NCBI RefSeq assembly: GCF_030866785.1
Contig: NZ_CP133018.1
Span: forward strand, 1,674,001-1,738,000
Origin: Agromyces protaetiae
GTDB lineage: Bacteria > Actinomycetota > Actinomycetes > Actinomycetales > Microbacteriaceae
DNA length: 64,000 nt
Direction: 5' to 3'
This document shows positions 53,835-63,389 of this stretch, one piece after another. The notes under the pieces are model-generated. The model did not search any database, was not told the DNA's origin, and saw only the letters and a program-made list of their open reading frames with translations. A program made the translations under genes and the position numbers. The stretch's first letter is position 1, and every line of letters begins with the position of its first letter.

Positions 53835-55271
53835 GTGGCATCCACCGCATCCGCCGTGATCCCGGCTGCGCCCGACGACGCCAACGCGCTCGCGCCGACC
53901 GTGTGGCCCGCGGGCGCCGTCCGTGACGATGCGGGTCGCATCGTGGTCGGCGGCGTCGACGCGACGACCCTCGCCGAACGATACGGCACCCCCCTCTACG
54001 TACTCGACGAGCAGGTCGTGCGCGATCGCGCCGAGCGCACGCGCGTCGCATTCGAGACCGCGGCACGATCGATCGGCAGCGACGCGACCGTGTACTACGC
54101 CGGCAAGGCGTTCCTGTCGGGGGCGATCGTCAGGTGGGTCACCGAGGCCGGCCTCCGCGTCGACGTGTGCACGGGCGGCGAGCTCGCCGTCGCACTCGCG
54201 GCCGGCGCGCCGCCTGAGCGCATCGGCTTCCACGGCAACAACAAGTCGATCGCCGAGATCGAGCGCGCCGTCGAGGTGGGCCTCGGGTCGATCGTGCTCG
54301 ACAGCGAGGCCGAGATCGAGCGGGTCGCCGAAGCGGCCGCGCGCGCGGGGCGCGTGCAGGCCGTCCGCCTGCGCGTCAACAGCGGCGTGCACGCCTCGAC
54401 CCACGAGTTCCTCGCCACGGCTCACGAAGATCAGAAGTTCGGCGTCACGCTCGACCGCGCCGTCGAGCTCGGCGCCCGGATCCGCGCGCATGCGTCGCTC
54501 GAGTTCCTCGGCCTGCACTGCCACATCGGCTCGCAGATCTTCGACTCCGCCGGCTTCGCCGAATCCGCCGAGCGGCTGCTCGCCGCCCACGCCGCGCTGT
54601 CGGCGGTCGCGCCCGTCCCCGAGCTGAACCTCGGTGGTGGGTTCGGCATCGCCTACACCGAATCCGACGACCCCACGCCGATCGAGCGGATCGCCGACGG
54701 CATCGCGACCGCGATCGAGGCCGCCTGCCACGCGCACGGCGTCCCCGTGCCCCGCCTCGCGTTCGAGCCCGGCCGCACGATCGTCGGCCCCGCGGGAATC
54801 ACGCTGTACACCGTCGGCACGATCAAGCCGGTGCCGATCGAGGGCGCCTGGCGGCACTACGTCTCGGTCGACGGCGGCATGAGCGACAACCTGCGCACCG
54901 CGCTCTACGGCGCGGACTACACCGTGCGCATCGCGTCGCGCGTCTCGACCGCCGAGCCGGCACTCGTGCGCGTCGTCGGCAAGCACTGCGAATCGGGCGA
55001 CGTCGTCGTCGACACCGGCTACCTGCCGCACGACGTGCAGCCCGGCGATCTCGTGGCCGTCGCCGCGACCGGTGCGTACTGCCAGCCGCTGTCGAACAAC
55101 TACAACCACGTGCCCCGGCCCCCGGTCGTCGCCGTCCGCGACGGCGAGGCGAGGGTCATCGTCCGCGGCGAGACGATCGAGGACCTGCTCGCGCGCGACG
55201 CCGGCCTCGAGGCATCCGCCCGCCCCGCTCCGACGACCGCCAAGTCCGCATCCGAAGGGACCACCGAATGA
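53835..55271 (+). CDS. lysA: Diaminopimelate decarboxylase
   Basis: LysA makes lysine by decarboxylating meso-diaminopimelate with PLP. The 478-residue fold type III enzyme has the PLP Lys (about 91) in YYAGKAFLSG, HCHIGSQIF, the phosphate-binding GGGFGIAY, and the active-site Cys region VGKHCESGDVVV. GTG 53835 follows GAGG with seven bases between. First gene of an operon in which each stop overlaps the next start by four bases. Confidence 0.96.
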   Translation: MASTASAVIPAAPDDANALAPTVWPAGAVRDDAGRIVVGGVDATTLAERYGTPLYVLDEQVVRDRAERTRVAFETAARSIGSDATVYYAGKAFLSGAIVRWVTEAGLRVDVCTGGELAVALAAGAPPERIGFHGNNKSIAEIERAVEVGLGSIVLDSEAEIERVAEAAARAGRVQAVRLRVNSGVHASTHEFLATAHEDQKFGVTLDRAVELGARIRAHASLEFLGLHCHIGSQIFDSAGFAESAERLLAAHAALSAVAPVPELNLGGGFGIAYTESDDPTPIERIADGIATAIEAACHAHGVPVPRLAFEPGRTIVGPAGITLYTVGTIKPVPIEGAWRHYVSVDGGMSDNLRTALYGADYTVRIASRVSTAEPALVRVVGKHCESGDVVVDTGYLPHDVQPGDLVAVAATGAYCQPLSNNYNHVPRPPVVAVRDGEARVIVRGETIEDLLARDAGLEASARPAPTTAKSASEGTTE

Positions 55272-56575
55272 TCGAGTACCGCTCCATCCGCGTCGCACTG
55301 CTGGGCGCGGGATCGGTCGGGTCCCAAGTCGCGCGGCTCCTGCTGGAGCACGGCGACGAGCTCGCCGCGCGCATCGGTGCGCGCATCGAGCTCGTCGGCA
55401 TCGCCGTGCGCAACCTCGACGCCCGCCGCGATGCGGACCTGCCGAGGGAGCTGTACACGACCGACGCCGAGGAGCTCATCCTCGGCGCCGACATCGTGAT
55501 CGAGCTCATGGGCGGCATCGAGCCGGCCAAGACCCTCGTGCTGCAGGCCATCGCCTCGGGCGCCGACGTCGTGACCGGCAACAAGGCGCTCCTCGCCGCA
55601 CACGGTACCGAGCTGTTCGCGGCCGCCGAGCAGGTGGGCGCGCAGCTCTCGTACGAGGCGGCCGTCGCTGGAGCGATCCCCATCATCCGGCCGCTGCGGG
55701 AGAGTCTCGCGGGCGACCGCGTCGAGCGCATCCTCGGCATCGTCAACGGCACGACGAACTTCATCCTCGACCGGATGGACGCCACGGGCGCGAGCCTCGA
55801 GGACGCGCTCGCCACGGCGACCGAGCTCGGCTACGCCGAGGCCGATCCGACGGCCGACATCGGCGGATACGATGCGGCTCAGAAGGCGACCATCCTCGCG
55901 AGCCTCGCCTTTCACACGCGCGTGCCCGTCGAGGCGGTGCACCGCGAGGGCATCACGGGCGTCACGGCCGCCCAGGTCGAGTCGGCGCGTCGCGCGGGCT
56001 TCGTGGTGAAGCTGCTCGCGATCGCCGAACGGCTGACCGACCACGAGACGGGGGAGGAGGGCGTGTCGGTCCGGGTCTACCCGGCGCTCGTGCCGCGCGA
56101 GCATCCGCTCGCCGCCGTGCACGGCGCCAACAACGCCGTCTTCGTCGAGGCGTCGGCGGCCGGTCCGCTCATGTTCTACGGCGCGGGCGCCGGCGGCGTG
56201 CAGACCGCGTCGGCCGTGCTGGGCGACCTCGTCGCGATCGCGCGCCGTCACGTCATCGGCGGGCCGGGCACCAGCGAATCCACGCACTCCGACATCGATG
56301 TGCTGCCGATCGGGCAGATCATGACGAGGTACTCGATCATGCTCGAGGTCACCGACGAACCGGGTGTGCTCGCGGCGATCGCCCACGTGTTCGCCGACCA
56401 CGGCGTCTCCGTCGAACAGCTCCAGCAGACGGTCGACGACTCGGGCAAGGCTACGCTGGTCATCGGCACCCATGAGGCGAAGGAGCAGGCGCTGGCCGAC
56501 ACCGTCGCCGCGCTCGCCGACAGCCCCCTCGTCGCATCCGTCGCGTCCGTCCTCCGAGTCGAAGGAGCAGTGTGA
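55268..56575 (+). CDS. hom: Homoserine dehydrogenase
   Basis: Hom reduces aspartate semialdehyde to homoserine, the branch point to threonine and methionine. The 435-residue enzyme has an NAD(P) motif (VALLGAGSVGSQVARLL), a catalytic region (GIVNGTTNFIL, GYAEADPTADIGGYDAAQK) and a C-terminal ACT domain (about 355-435, SIMLEVTDEPGVLAAIAHVF), through which threonine feedback usually acts. ATGA overlaps on both sides. Confidence 0.97.
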   Translation: MIEYRSIRVALLGAGSVGSQVARLLLEHGDELAARIGARIELVGIAVRNLDARRDADLPRELYTTDAEELILGADIVIELMGGIEPAKTLVLQAIASGADVVTGNKALLAAHGTELFAAAEQVGAQLSYEAAVAGAIPIIRPLRESLAGDRVERILGIVNGTTNFILDRMDATGASLEDALATATELGYAEADPTADIGGYDAAQKATILASLAFHTRVPVEAVHREGITGVTAAQVESARRAGFVVKLLAIAERLTDHETGEEGVSVRVYPALVPREHPLAAVHGANNAVFVEASAAGPLMFYGAGAGGVQTASAVLGDLVAIARRHVIGGPGTSESTHSDIDVLPIGQIMTRYSIMLEVTDEPGVLAAIAHVFADHGVSVEQLQQTVDDSGKATLVIGTHEAKEQALADTVAALADSPLVASVASVLRVEGAV

Positions 56576-57669
56576 ACCAGCCCACCCCCAAGCCAGGCTC
56601 GCGTCAGTGGCGCGGAGTCATCCGCGAGTACGCCGACCGGCTCGACGTCACGGATGCGACGCCCATCGTCACCCTCGGCGAGGGCGGTACTCCGCTCATC
56701 CCCGCTGCGGCGCTCTCGCGACGCACCGGTGCCGACGTCTGGGTCAAGTTCGAGGGCATGAACCCGACGGGCTCGTTCAAGGACCGCGGCATGACCATGG
56801 CCGTCACGAAGGCGGTCGAGGGCGGCGCGAAGGTCGTCATCTGCGCGTCGACCGGCAACACCTCGGCCTCGGCCGCCGCGTACGCGACCCACGCCGGCAT
56901 CAAGGCCGCCGTGCTGGTGCCCGAGGGCAAGATCGCGATGGGCAAGCTGAGCCAGGCGATCGCGCACAACGGCGAGCTGCTGCAGGTGCAGGGCAACTTC
57001 GACGACTGTCTCGACATCGCCCGCGACCTCGCGGCGAACTACCCGGTGCACCTCGTGAACTCGGTCAACAACGACCGCATCGAGGGGCAGAAGACGGCGG
57101 CCTTCGAGGTCGTCGAGGTGCTCGGCGACGCACCCGACTTCCACTTCATCCCCGTCGGCAACGCCGGCAACTACACCGCGTACACGCGCGGCTACCGCGA
57201 AGACGTCGCGGTGGGCAACGCGACGCGGATGCCTCGCATGTTCGGGTTCCAGGCTGCCGGGTCCGCCCCGATCGTCCGCGGCGAGCCCGTCGTGAACCCC
57301 GACACCATCGCCAGCGCCATCCGCATCGGCAACCCGGCCTCGTGGGAGCAGGCGCTCGCCGCCCGCGACGAGACCGACGGCTACTTCGGCGCGATCGCCG
57401 ACGAGCAGATCCTCGAGGCGCAGCGGATCCTCTCGGCCGAGGTCGGCATCTTCGTCGAGCCGGCCTCCGCCATCTCGGTCGCCGGGCTCCTCGAGCGTGC
57501 AGAGGCCGGCGCCGTGCCGGCGGGCGCACGCGTGGTGCTGACCGTGACCGGACACGGGCTGAAGGACCCGCAGTGGGCGCTGCGCACCGCCGACGGCGGC
57601 GAGGTGCAGCCGACCGTCGTGCCGGTCGACGTCGCCGAGGTGGCGTCGGTGCTCGGACTCCGGTCATGA
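56572..57669 (+). CDS. thrC: Threonine synthase
   Basis: ThrC converts O-phosphohomoserine to threonine with PLP. The 365-residue, short-type enzyme has the PLP Lys (about 70) in NPTGSFKDRGMT, CASTGNTSASAAAYA as substrate loop, and the phosphate-binding PVGNAGNYTAY. GTG 56572 overlaps the hom stop (GTGTGA). Short ThrC of this kind is normal for Actinobacteria. Confidence 0.97.
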   Translation: MNQPTPKPGSRQWRGVIREYADRLDVTDATPIVTLGEGGTPLIPAAALSRRTGADVWVKFEGMNPTGSFKDRGMTMAVTKAVEGGAKVVICASTGNTSASAAAYATHAGIKAAVLVPEGKIAMGKLSQAIAHNGELLQVQGNFDDCLDIARDLAANYPVHLVNSVNNDRIEGQKTAAFEVVEVLGDAPDFHFIPVGNAGNYTAYTRGYREDVAVGNATRMPRMFGFQAAGSAPIVRGEPVVNPDTIASAIRIGNPASWEQALAARDETDGYFGAIADEQILEAQRILSAEVGIFVEPASAISVAGLLERAEAGAVPAGARVVLTVTGHGLKDPQWALRTADGGEVQPTVVPVDVAEVASVLGLRS

Positions 57670-58592
57670 CGCAGCTCTCGGGCCGGCGCGTGCACGTGAA
57701 GGTCCCGGCGACGAGCGCGAACCTCGGTCCGGGGTTCGACACGCTCGGGCTCGCGCTCGCGCTCTACGACGAGCTCGACGTCGAGGTGCGGGATGCGCCC
57801 GGTCTCGAGATCGAGGTGCGGGGTGTCGGCGCCGGCGAGGTCCCGCTCGACGCATCGCACCTGGTCGTGCGGGCCATGGCGCACACGTTCGCCGACCGCG
57901 GACTCGAGCTGCCGCCGCTGCGTCTCGTCGCCGAGAACCGGATCCCGCACGGACGCGGCCTCGGCTCGTCCGGTGCGGCGATCGTGGCCGGGGTCATGGC
58001 CGCGAAGGGGCTCCTCGACGGCGTCGAGGAGTTCACCGCCGACGACCTGCTGGCACTCGCGACCGAGCTGGAGGGGCATCCCGACAATGTGGCGCCGGCG
58101 CTGTTCGGCGGGCTCACCATCGCGTGGACCACGTCCGAGGGACCGCGGCACAAGAAGCTCATCGTGCACCGCGGCGTCTCGCCGCTCGTGCTGGTGCCCG
58201 AGCACGAGATGTCCACGGCGCTCGCGCGGTCGCTGCAACCCGCGTCGGTGCCGCACGCGGACGCCGTGTTCAACGTCTCGCGGTCGGCGCTGCTGGTCGC
58301 CGCGCTGATCCAGAGCCCCGAGCTCCTGCTGCAGGCGACCGAGGACAAGCTGCACCAGGCATACCGCGCCGAGGCGATGCCCGAGACCGACCGACTCATC
58401 AAGGCGCTGCGCGACGCCGGGCACCCCGCAGTGGTCTCCGGTGCCGGCCCCTCGATCCTCGTGCTCGCGAGCGATCCGAGCGAGCGTGCCGACGCGGGTC
58501 GGGTCGTCGAGGCCACGGCCGAGACGGTCTGGCAGGCGCTCCCGCTGGCCGTGGACTTCAAGGGCGCGACGGTGACGCCCGCCGCGAGCTGA
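57666..58592 (+). CDS. thrB: Homoserine kinase
   Basis: ThrB phosphorylates homoserine for ThrC. The 308-residue GHMP kinase has VKVPATSANLGPGFDTLGLAL, the ATP loop PHGRGLGSSGAAIV and the C-terminal GAGPSILVLA. ATGA overlap with thrC. It is the last gene of the operon; the next gene, rho, has a 220-base leader. No clear terminator is visible after it. Confidence 0.97.
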   Translation: MTQLSGRRVHVKVPATSANLGPGFDTLGLALALYDELDVEVRDAPGLEIEVRGVGAGEVPLDASHLVVRAMAHTFADRGLELPPLRLVAENRIPHGRGLGSSGAAIVAGVMAAKGLLDGVEEFTADDLLALATELEGHPDNVAPALFGGLTIAWTTSEGPRHKKLIVHRGVSPLVLVPEHEMSTALARSLQPASVPHADAVFNVSRSALLVAALIQSPELLLQATEDKLHQAYRAEAMPETDRLIKALRDAGHPAVVSGAGPSILVLASDPSERADAGRVVEATAETVWQALPLAVDFKGATVTPAAS

Positions 58593-58812
58593 CGCGCGGG
58601 CGACGATTCCGGAGGATCGCACACCGGGTGGTACGCTGGTTGCGCACCCGGCATCCGACGCAGTGAACGCGTCAGTGCCGCATCGTGCGATTCCCAGCAA
58701 TTTTGCTCTCGCCACGCGCGGGTCCACGTCCTCGTGTATGTGCCCGTTCCGCATGGCGACCAGGTCTCCCGTCATGCGAATCCAGCAGCCGGGGGAAAGG
58801 ATCACAGTCGAA

Positions 58813-61065
58813 GTGACGAACGTACCCGAACAGGTCGACGGCGCCGTGGACCGCGCCCGACTGAGCGCGATGAAGGTCGCCGAACTCGTCGAGCTCGCCG
58901 GCTCCCTCGGTATCACCGGAGCCACGAAGCGCCGCAAGGGCGAGCTCGTCGAGCTCATCGCCACGGCGCAGGGCGAGGTCGCGCCGGCCTCCGAAGCGCC
59001 GACCGTTGAGGCGCCCGCCGCCGAGGCGCCTGCCGTTGAGGCGTCTGCCGCCGAGGCGTCTGCCGTTGAGGCGTCTGCCGCCGAGGCGCCCGCTGCCGCG
59101 GCGGTCGCCGAGGCCCCTGCTGCCGAGGCTCCTCCCGCCGAGGCTGCGGTCGAGGCCCCCGCCGTCGAGGCTGCTACTGCCGAGGCTCCGGCTGCGGCTG
59201 ACGAACCGGCGGCCGTCGAGGCATCCGCCGCCGCGCAGCCGCGCCGAGGCCGCCAGCCCCGCCGCGCGACCACCGCGACCGCCGCCGCCCTGCACGTCAA
59301 CGGTGGCGGTGCCGGCGCGACGCTCGTGCCGCAGACCGAAGACGATGACGCGGCTCGCGAGGCCGCCCGCGCGGCGGTCCGCGAAGAGCTCGCCGCCGCG
59401 ACCGGCGGCGCGAGCCGCGAGGGCAACGGCACCGAGCCGGCCGAGGGCGAGACGCCTGCCGAGCAGCCGCGCCAGGGCCGTGGCCGCAATCGCGGCCGTC
59501 GTGGCGGCGACCGTGAGCGTGGCGGCGAGCGCGACGGCCAGAAGGCCGGCGACGAGGGTCAGCGTCAGCAGAACGGTGACGGCGGCCGGAAGGCCGACGA
59601 GGCGCGCGGCGACCGCCAGGCCGACGCGGAGCGCGGTCAGCAGGACCGCCGCAACGGCGAGCGCGGCGACAAGTCGCAGGGCGACAAGGGTCAGGGCGAC
59701 AAAGGTCAGGGCGACCGCGGCCAGGGCGAGCAGAGCCAGGGCGACAAGGGCCAGGGCGGCCGGCAGCAGCAGGGCCAGCAGGCTCAGCAGGGCGACGGCG
59801 AAGGCGGTCGTCGCAACCGCTACCGCGACCGCAAGCGCCGCGGACAGGGCGCCGGCGACGACGTCGAGCCCGAGATCCTCGACGACGACGTGCTGATCCC
59901 GATCGCGGGCATCCTCGACGTCCTCGACAACTACGCCTTCGTGCGCACCACGGGGTACCTGCCCGGTCCGAGCGACGTCTACGTCTCGCTCGGCCAGGTG
60001 AAGAAGTACCACCTGCGCAAGGGCGACGCCGTGGTGGGCGCCATCAAGCAGCCGCGCGAGGGCGACTCGAACAGCCGCCAGAAGTACAACGCGCTCGTGA
60101 AGGTCGACTCCGTCAACGGGCAGAACGCGGAAGAAGCGGCCGCACGCGTCGACTTCCAGAAGCTCACGCCGCTGTACCCTCAGGACCGCCTGCGCCTCGA
60201 GACCGAGCCGACGAAGCTCACGCAGCGCATCATCGACCTCGTGGCACCGATCGGCAAGGGCCAGCGCGGCCTCATCGTCGCGCCGCCGAAGGCGGGCAAG
60301 ACGATCGTGCTGCAGCAGATCGCGAACGCGATCGCGACGAACAACCCCGAGGTCCACCTCATGGTCGTGCTCGTCGACGAGCGGCCCGAAGAGGTCACCG
60401 ACATGGAGCGCACGGTGAAGGGCGAGGTCATCGCCTCGACGTTCGACCGTCCGGCCGAAGACCACACGACCGTCGCCGAGCTCGCCATCGAGCGGGCGAA
60501 GCGCCTGGTCGAGCTCGGCCACGACGTCGTCGTGCTGCTCGACTCGATCACCCGCCTCGGCCGCGCGTACAACCTCGCGGCGCCCGCCTCGGGCCGCATC
60601 CTGTCGGGCGGCGTGGACGCGTCGGCGCTGTACCCGCCGAAGCGCTTCTTCGGCGCCGCGCGGAACATCGAGAACGGCGGCTCGCTGACCATCCTCGCCA
60701 CCGCGCTCGTGGAGACCGGTTCGAAGATGGACGAGGTGATCTTCGAGGAGTTCAAGGGCACCGGCAACTCCGAGCTCCGGCTCTCGCGTCAGCTCGCCGA
60801 CAAGCGGATCTTCCCGGCGGTCGACGTGAACGCGTCGTCGACGCGTCGCGAAGAGATGCTGCTCTCGCCCGACGAGGTGAAGATCACGTGGAAGCTGCGC
60901 CGGGCGCTCGCGGGTCTCGAACCGCAGCAGGCGCTCGAGGCCGTGCTCGGCCGGCTCCGTGAGACGCAGTCCAACACCGAGTTCCTGCTGCTCATGCAGA
61001 AGTCGGCGCCGGTCGGTGGCAACGGGCACGGCACGTCGCACGGCCACGAGCCCGACCACCGCTGA
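58813..61065 (+). CDS. rho: Transcription termination factor Rho with large disordered insert
   Basis: Rho is the hexameric RNA helicase that ends transcripts. The 750-residue protein has a Rho_N domain (about 15-50, [20 protein letters not shown]), an acidic Ala/Glu/Pro repeat stretch (about 60-145), a basic and Gly/Gln-rich stretch (about 145-350, with GDKGQ repeats), the RNA-binding domain (about 355-430), Walker A (PPKAGKT, about 492) and Walker B ([12 protein letters not shown], about 571). I take the GTG at 58813 ([10 protein letters not shown]) after GGGGGAAAGG; the frame is open to 58663. Actinobacterial Rho often carries such an insert; this one is long. Confidence 0.96.
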   Translation: MTNVPEQVDGAVDRARLSAMKVAELVELAGSLGITGATKRRKGELVELIATAQGEVAPASEAPTVEAPAAEAPAVEASAAEASAVEASAAEAPAAAAVAEAPAAEAPPAEAAVEAPAVEAATAEAPAAADEPAAVEASAAAQPRRGRQPRRATTATAAALHVNGGGAGATLVPQTEDDDAAREAARAAVREELAAATGGASREGNGTEPAEGETPAEQPRQGRGRNRGRRGGDRERGGERDGQKAGDEGQRQQNGDGGRKADEARGDRQADAERGQQDRRNGERGDKSQGDKGQGDKGQGDRGQGEQSQGDKGQGGRQQQGQQAQQGDGEGGRRNRYRDRKRRGQGAGDDVEPEILDDDVLIPIAGILDVLDNYAFVRTTGYLPGPSDVYVSLGQVKKYHLRKGDAVVGAIKQPREGDSNSRQKYNALVKVDSVNGQNAEEAAARVDFQKLTPLYPQDRLRLETEPTKLTQRIIDLVAPIGKGQRGLIVAPPKAGKTIVLQQIANAIATNNPEVHLMVVLVDERPEEVTDMERTVKGEVIASTFDRPAEDHTTVAELAIERAKRLVELGHDVVVLLDSITRLGRAYNLAAPASGRILSGGVDASALYPPKRFFGAARNIENGGSLTILATALVETGSKMDEVIFEEFKGTGNSELRLSRQLADKRIFPAVDVNASSTRREEMLLSPDEVKITWKLRRALAGLEPQQALEAVLGRLRETQSNTEFLLLMQKSAPVGGNGHGTSHGHEPDHR
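59005..59100. repeat. 15-bp coding repeats in rho (Ala/Glu/Pro)
   Basis: Repeats of the type GAGGCGTCTGCCGCC encode alternating [15 protein letters not shown] pentapeptides. They form part of the disordered insert of Rho and look prone to slippage. Confidence 0.75.
59680..59760. repeat. 15-bp coding repeats in rho (GDKGQ)
   Basis: About five units of GGCGACAAGGGTCAG-like sequence encode [10 protein letters not shown] and GEQSQ variants in the basic half of the disordered insert. Confidence 0.8.
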
Positions 61066-61073
61066 GTCGAACG

Positions 61074-62144
61074 GTGTTCGAGTCGGTCCAGGCGCTCCTC
61101 ACGGAGCACGGCGAGCTCCAGGAGGAGCTCGCCGACCCCGCCCTGCACGCCGATGCCGCGCGCGCGAAGCGTGTGAACCGGCGATACGCCGAGCTCTCAC
61201 GCATCGTCGCCGCGCACACCGCGTGGCTGCAGGCGCAGGACGACCTCACTGCGGCGCGCGAGCTCGCGAAGGAGGACGAGGCGTTCGCCGAGGAGGTGCC
61301 CGCGCTCGAGGAGTCGGTAGCCTCGGCGCAGGAGAAGCTCCGGCGGCTGCTCATCCCGCGCGACCCCGACGACGGGCGTGACGTGATCATGGAGATCAAA
61401 GGTGGCGAGGGGGGCGCTGAGAGCGCCCTCTTCGCCGCGGATCTCCTGCGCATGTACATCCAGTACGCGCAGTCGAAGGGCTGGAAGACCGAGCTGCTCG
61501 AGCGCGACGAGTCCGACCTCGGCGGCTACAAGAACGTGCAGGTCGCGATCAAGTCGAACGCGACCGATCCGTCGCAGGGCGTGTGGGCGCATCTCAAGTA
61601 CGAGGGTGGGGTGCACCGCGTGCAGCGCGTGCCCGTGACTGAGACGCAGGGGCGCATCCACACGTCGACCACCGGCGTGCTCGTCTTCCCCGAGGTCGAC
61701 GCGCCCGAAGAGGTCGACATCAATCAGAACGATCTCAAGATCGACGTCTACCGGTCGAGCGGTCCTGGCGGTCAGTCGGTGAACACCACCGACTCGGCGG
61801 TGCGCATCACGCACCTGCCGACGGGCATCGTCGTGTCGATGCAGAACGAGAAGAGCCAGCTGCAGAACCGCGAGGCGGCGATGCGCGTGCTGCGGGCGCG
61901 CCTGCTCGCGCGTCAGCAGGAGGAGCTCGCGGCTGCCGCATCGGACGCGCGCAAGACGCAGATCCGGTCGATGGACCGGTCGGAACGCATCCGCACCTAC
62001 AACTTCCCCGAGAACCGCATCGCCGACCACCGCACCGGCTACAAGGCGTACAACCTCGATGCCGTGATGGACGGCGCACTCGACCCGGTCATCGAGTCGG
62101 CGATCGCGGCCGATGAGGAGGCCCGCCTGGCCGACCTCGGCTAG
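61074..62144 (+). CDS. prfA: Peptide chain release factor 1
   Basis: RF1 ends translation at UAG and UAA. The 356-residue protein has the stop-codon-reading tripeptide PVT (about residues 186-188, in [14 protein letters not shown]) and the catalytic GGQ (about 232-234, in [15 protein letters not shown]), whose Gln is methylated by PrmC in other bacteria. GTG 61074 lies eight bases after the rho stop, as is usual in Actinobacteria. A long palindromic element follows its stop at once. Confidence 0.97.
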   Translation: MFESVQALLTEHGELQEELADPALHADAARAKRVNRRYAELSRIVAAHTAWLQAQDDLTAARELAKEDEAFAEEVPALEESVASAQEKLRRLLIPRDPDDGRDVIMEIKGGEGGAESALFAADLLRMYIQYAQSKGWKTELLERDESDLGGYKNVQVAIKSNATDPSQGVWAHLKYEGGVHRVQRVPVTETQGRIHTSTTGVLVFPEVDAPEEVDINQNDLKIDVYRSSGPGGQSVNTTDSAVRITHLPTGIVVSMQNEKSQLQNREAAMRVLRARLLARQQEELAAAASDARKTQIRSMDRSERIRTYNFPENRIADHRTGYKAYNLDAVMDGALDPVIESAIAADEEARLADLG

Positions 62145-62233
62145 CGCTCCGCGCCACCGCGGCGCTTCGCGCCAGTTCGCCGCGCGGCGCGCCAGGCCAG
62201 CTGGCGCGGAGGCGAACGAAGTGGCGCGGAGCG
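62145..62233. repeat. Dispersed GC-rich palindromic repeat, copy C (89 bases)
   Basis: CGCTCCGCGCCAC (62145-62157) is perfectly complementary to GTGGCGCGGAGCG (62221-62233). An inner inverted repeat is present too. It starts at the base after the prfA stop, so it may serve as terminator. It shares the GCGCCACTTC/GAAGTGGCGC words with copies A, B and D. Confidence 0.85.
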
Positions 62234-62330
62234 CGGTCGACGCGTCCTGCACAGCCGCCGGCCCGGGCTCGTTCTCCCGAGAACGCATGGGGCCGCGGGT
62301 GGCCGCGGCAGGTGCCGGGATCATGGGCGG

Positions 62331-63275
62331 ATGTCTCTACACCCGCTGCCCATGGACGGCGATGGACTCATCGCGGCTGGAACCGCCAAAATCATGGGGG
62401 AGGGACGTGCGCTGCTCTCCGCTCACCGGTCGGGCGAGATCATCAGGCTGCGGCGAGGGGTCTATGTCGACGCCGAACGCCATGCCGCTCAGCGCGCGCT
62501 CGATCGGTACCGTTCTTCTGTGCTCGCGGCCGGCCGCCAGCGCCGGCGGCCGGTGTTCGCGGGGCAGACCGCGGCCCTGCTGCACGGCCTCCCGATCATC
62601 GGCGTCCCCGACGAAATCGTACTTCTGTCTCCGAGTGCATCCGGGCGACGCCGCAATGGCGTGATCGAGCTCGCCAGCCGAGGCGACGAGTCGATCGTGG
62701 AGCGTAACGGGCGGAGGCTGACGTCGATCGCCGAAACCGTGATCGATGTCGCTCGGACGACGACGCTGCTCGGAGCACTGGTCGTCGCAGACGCCGCCCT
62801 GCACACGCCGAGGTTCGGAGCGCGTGAGCCGAGATGCTCGGCGGCCGACCTGCACGAGGCGTATGTGCGCCGACGACCGTTTCCTCGGAGCCGACGCGTG
62901 GCCGCAGTGCTCGAACGCGCGAGTTCCGACGCCGACACCCCGCTCGAAACCCTCAGCCGGCTCCGGATCGAGGAGCTCGGCTTCCCGCCGCCCGAGCTCC
63001 AGTTCGCCGTGCTCCGGCCCGGCCGCGCAGCGCCGTCGTATCTCGACTTCGCGTGGCCGGAGCACGGCGTCTGGGGCGAGGCCGATGGGGCGATGAAGTA
63101 CACCGGAACGGTCGGCGAAGGCTCGGGTGCACAGCGACTGTTCGCGGAGAAGCGGCGCGAGGACGAGCTCCGGGCGGTCACCGGATGGCGTTGTGCGCGG
63201 TGGACCTGGCAGGATGCCTGGGCCGGTCGGCCGCTCCGCGACATTCTCCGTCGCGCCGGCCTGCCCACACGATGA
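62331..63275 (+). CDS. AbiEi-like antitoxin-domain/DUF559-like protein, no toxin partner
   Basis: This 314-residue protein has an N-terminal winged-helix-like region (LLSAHRSGEIIRLRRGVYVD) of the type IV antitoxin AbiEi N-domain style, then the typical FAGQTAALLHGLPI and RRLTSIAETVIDVART, and a C-terminal half with YLDFAWPEHGVWGEADGAMKY and WRCARWTWQDAW that recalls Vsr/DUF559 nuclease-fold proteins (PD-(D/E)xK-like acidic residues). It is common as an orphan in Microbacteriaceae. No AbiEii toxin gene is near. It is bracketed by palindromic repeat copies C and D. Function unknown. Confidence 0.7.
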   Translation: MSLHPLPMDGDGLIAAGTAKIMGEGRALLSAHRSGEIIRLRRGVYVDAERHAAQRALDRYRSSVLAAGRQRRRPVFAGQTAALLHGLPIIGVPDEIVLLSPSASGRRRNGVIELASRGDESIVERNGRRLTSIAETVIDVARTTTLLGALVVADAALHTPRFGAREPRCSAADLHEAYVRRRPFPRSRRVAAVLERASSDADTPLETLSRLRIEELGFPPPELQFAVLRPGRAAPSYLDFAWPEHGVWGEADGAMKYTGTVGEGSGAQRLFAEKRREDELRAVTGWRCARWTWQDAWAGRPLRDILRRAGLPTR

Positions 63276-63282
63276 GCGCCTA

Positions 63283-63359
63283 CTCCGCGCGCTTTCGCGC
63301 CACTTCACTCTCCGCTGCGCCAATCGAAGTGGCGCGAGAGCACGCGAAGTGGCGCGGAG
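63283..63359. repeat. Dispersed GC-rich palindromic repeat, copy D
   Basis: GCGCCACTTC (63297-63306) faces two copies of its complement, GAAGTGGCGC, at 63326-63335 and 63346-63355, and the outer words CTCCGCGC and GCGCGGAG also pair. It lies between the convergent AbiEi-like and cysE genes. Confidence 0.85.
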
Positions 63360-63389
63360 GCTGCGGCAGACGGCCGGGCCGCGTACGCG

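Noticed and set aside
58663..58812. Rho starting at 58663
   Set aside because: The frame is open, but the extension (Cys, Arg, Ser-rich) is unlike Rho N-termini, and GGGGGAAAGG lies just before the GTG at 58813.
58672..61059. Open frame of about 795 codons on the minus strand opposite rho
   Set aside because: Low-complexity shadow of the Rho repeats; the sense strand has all Rho motifs.
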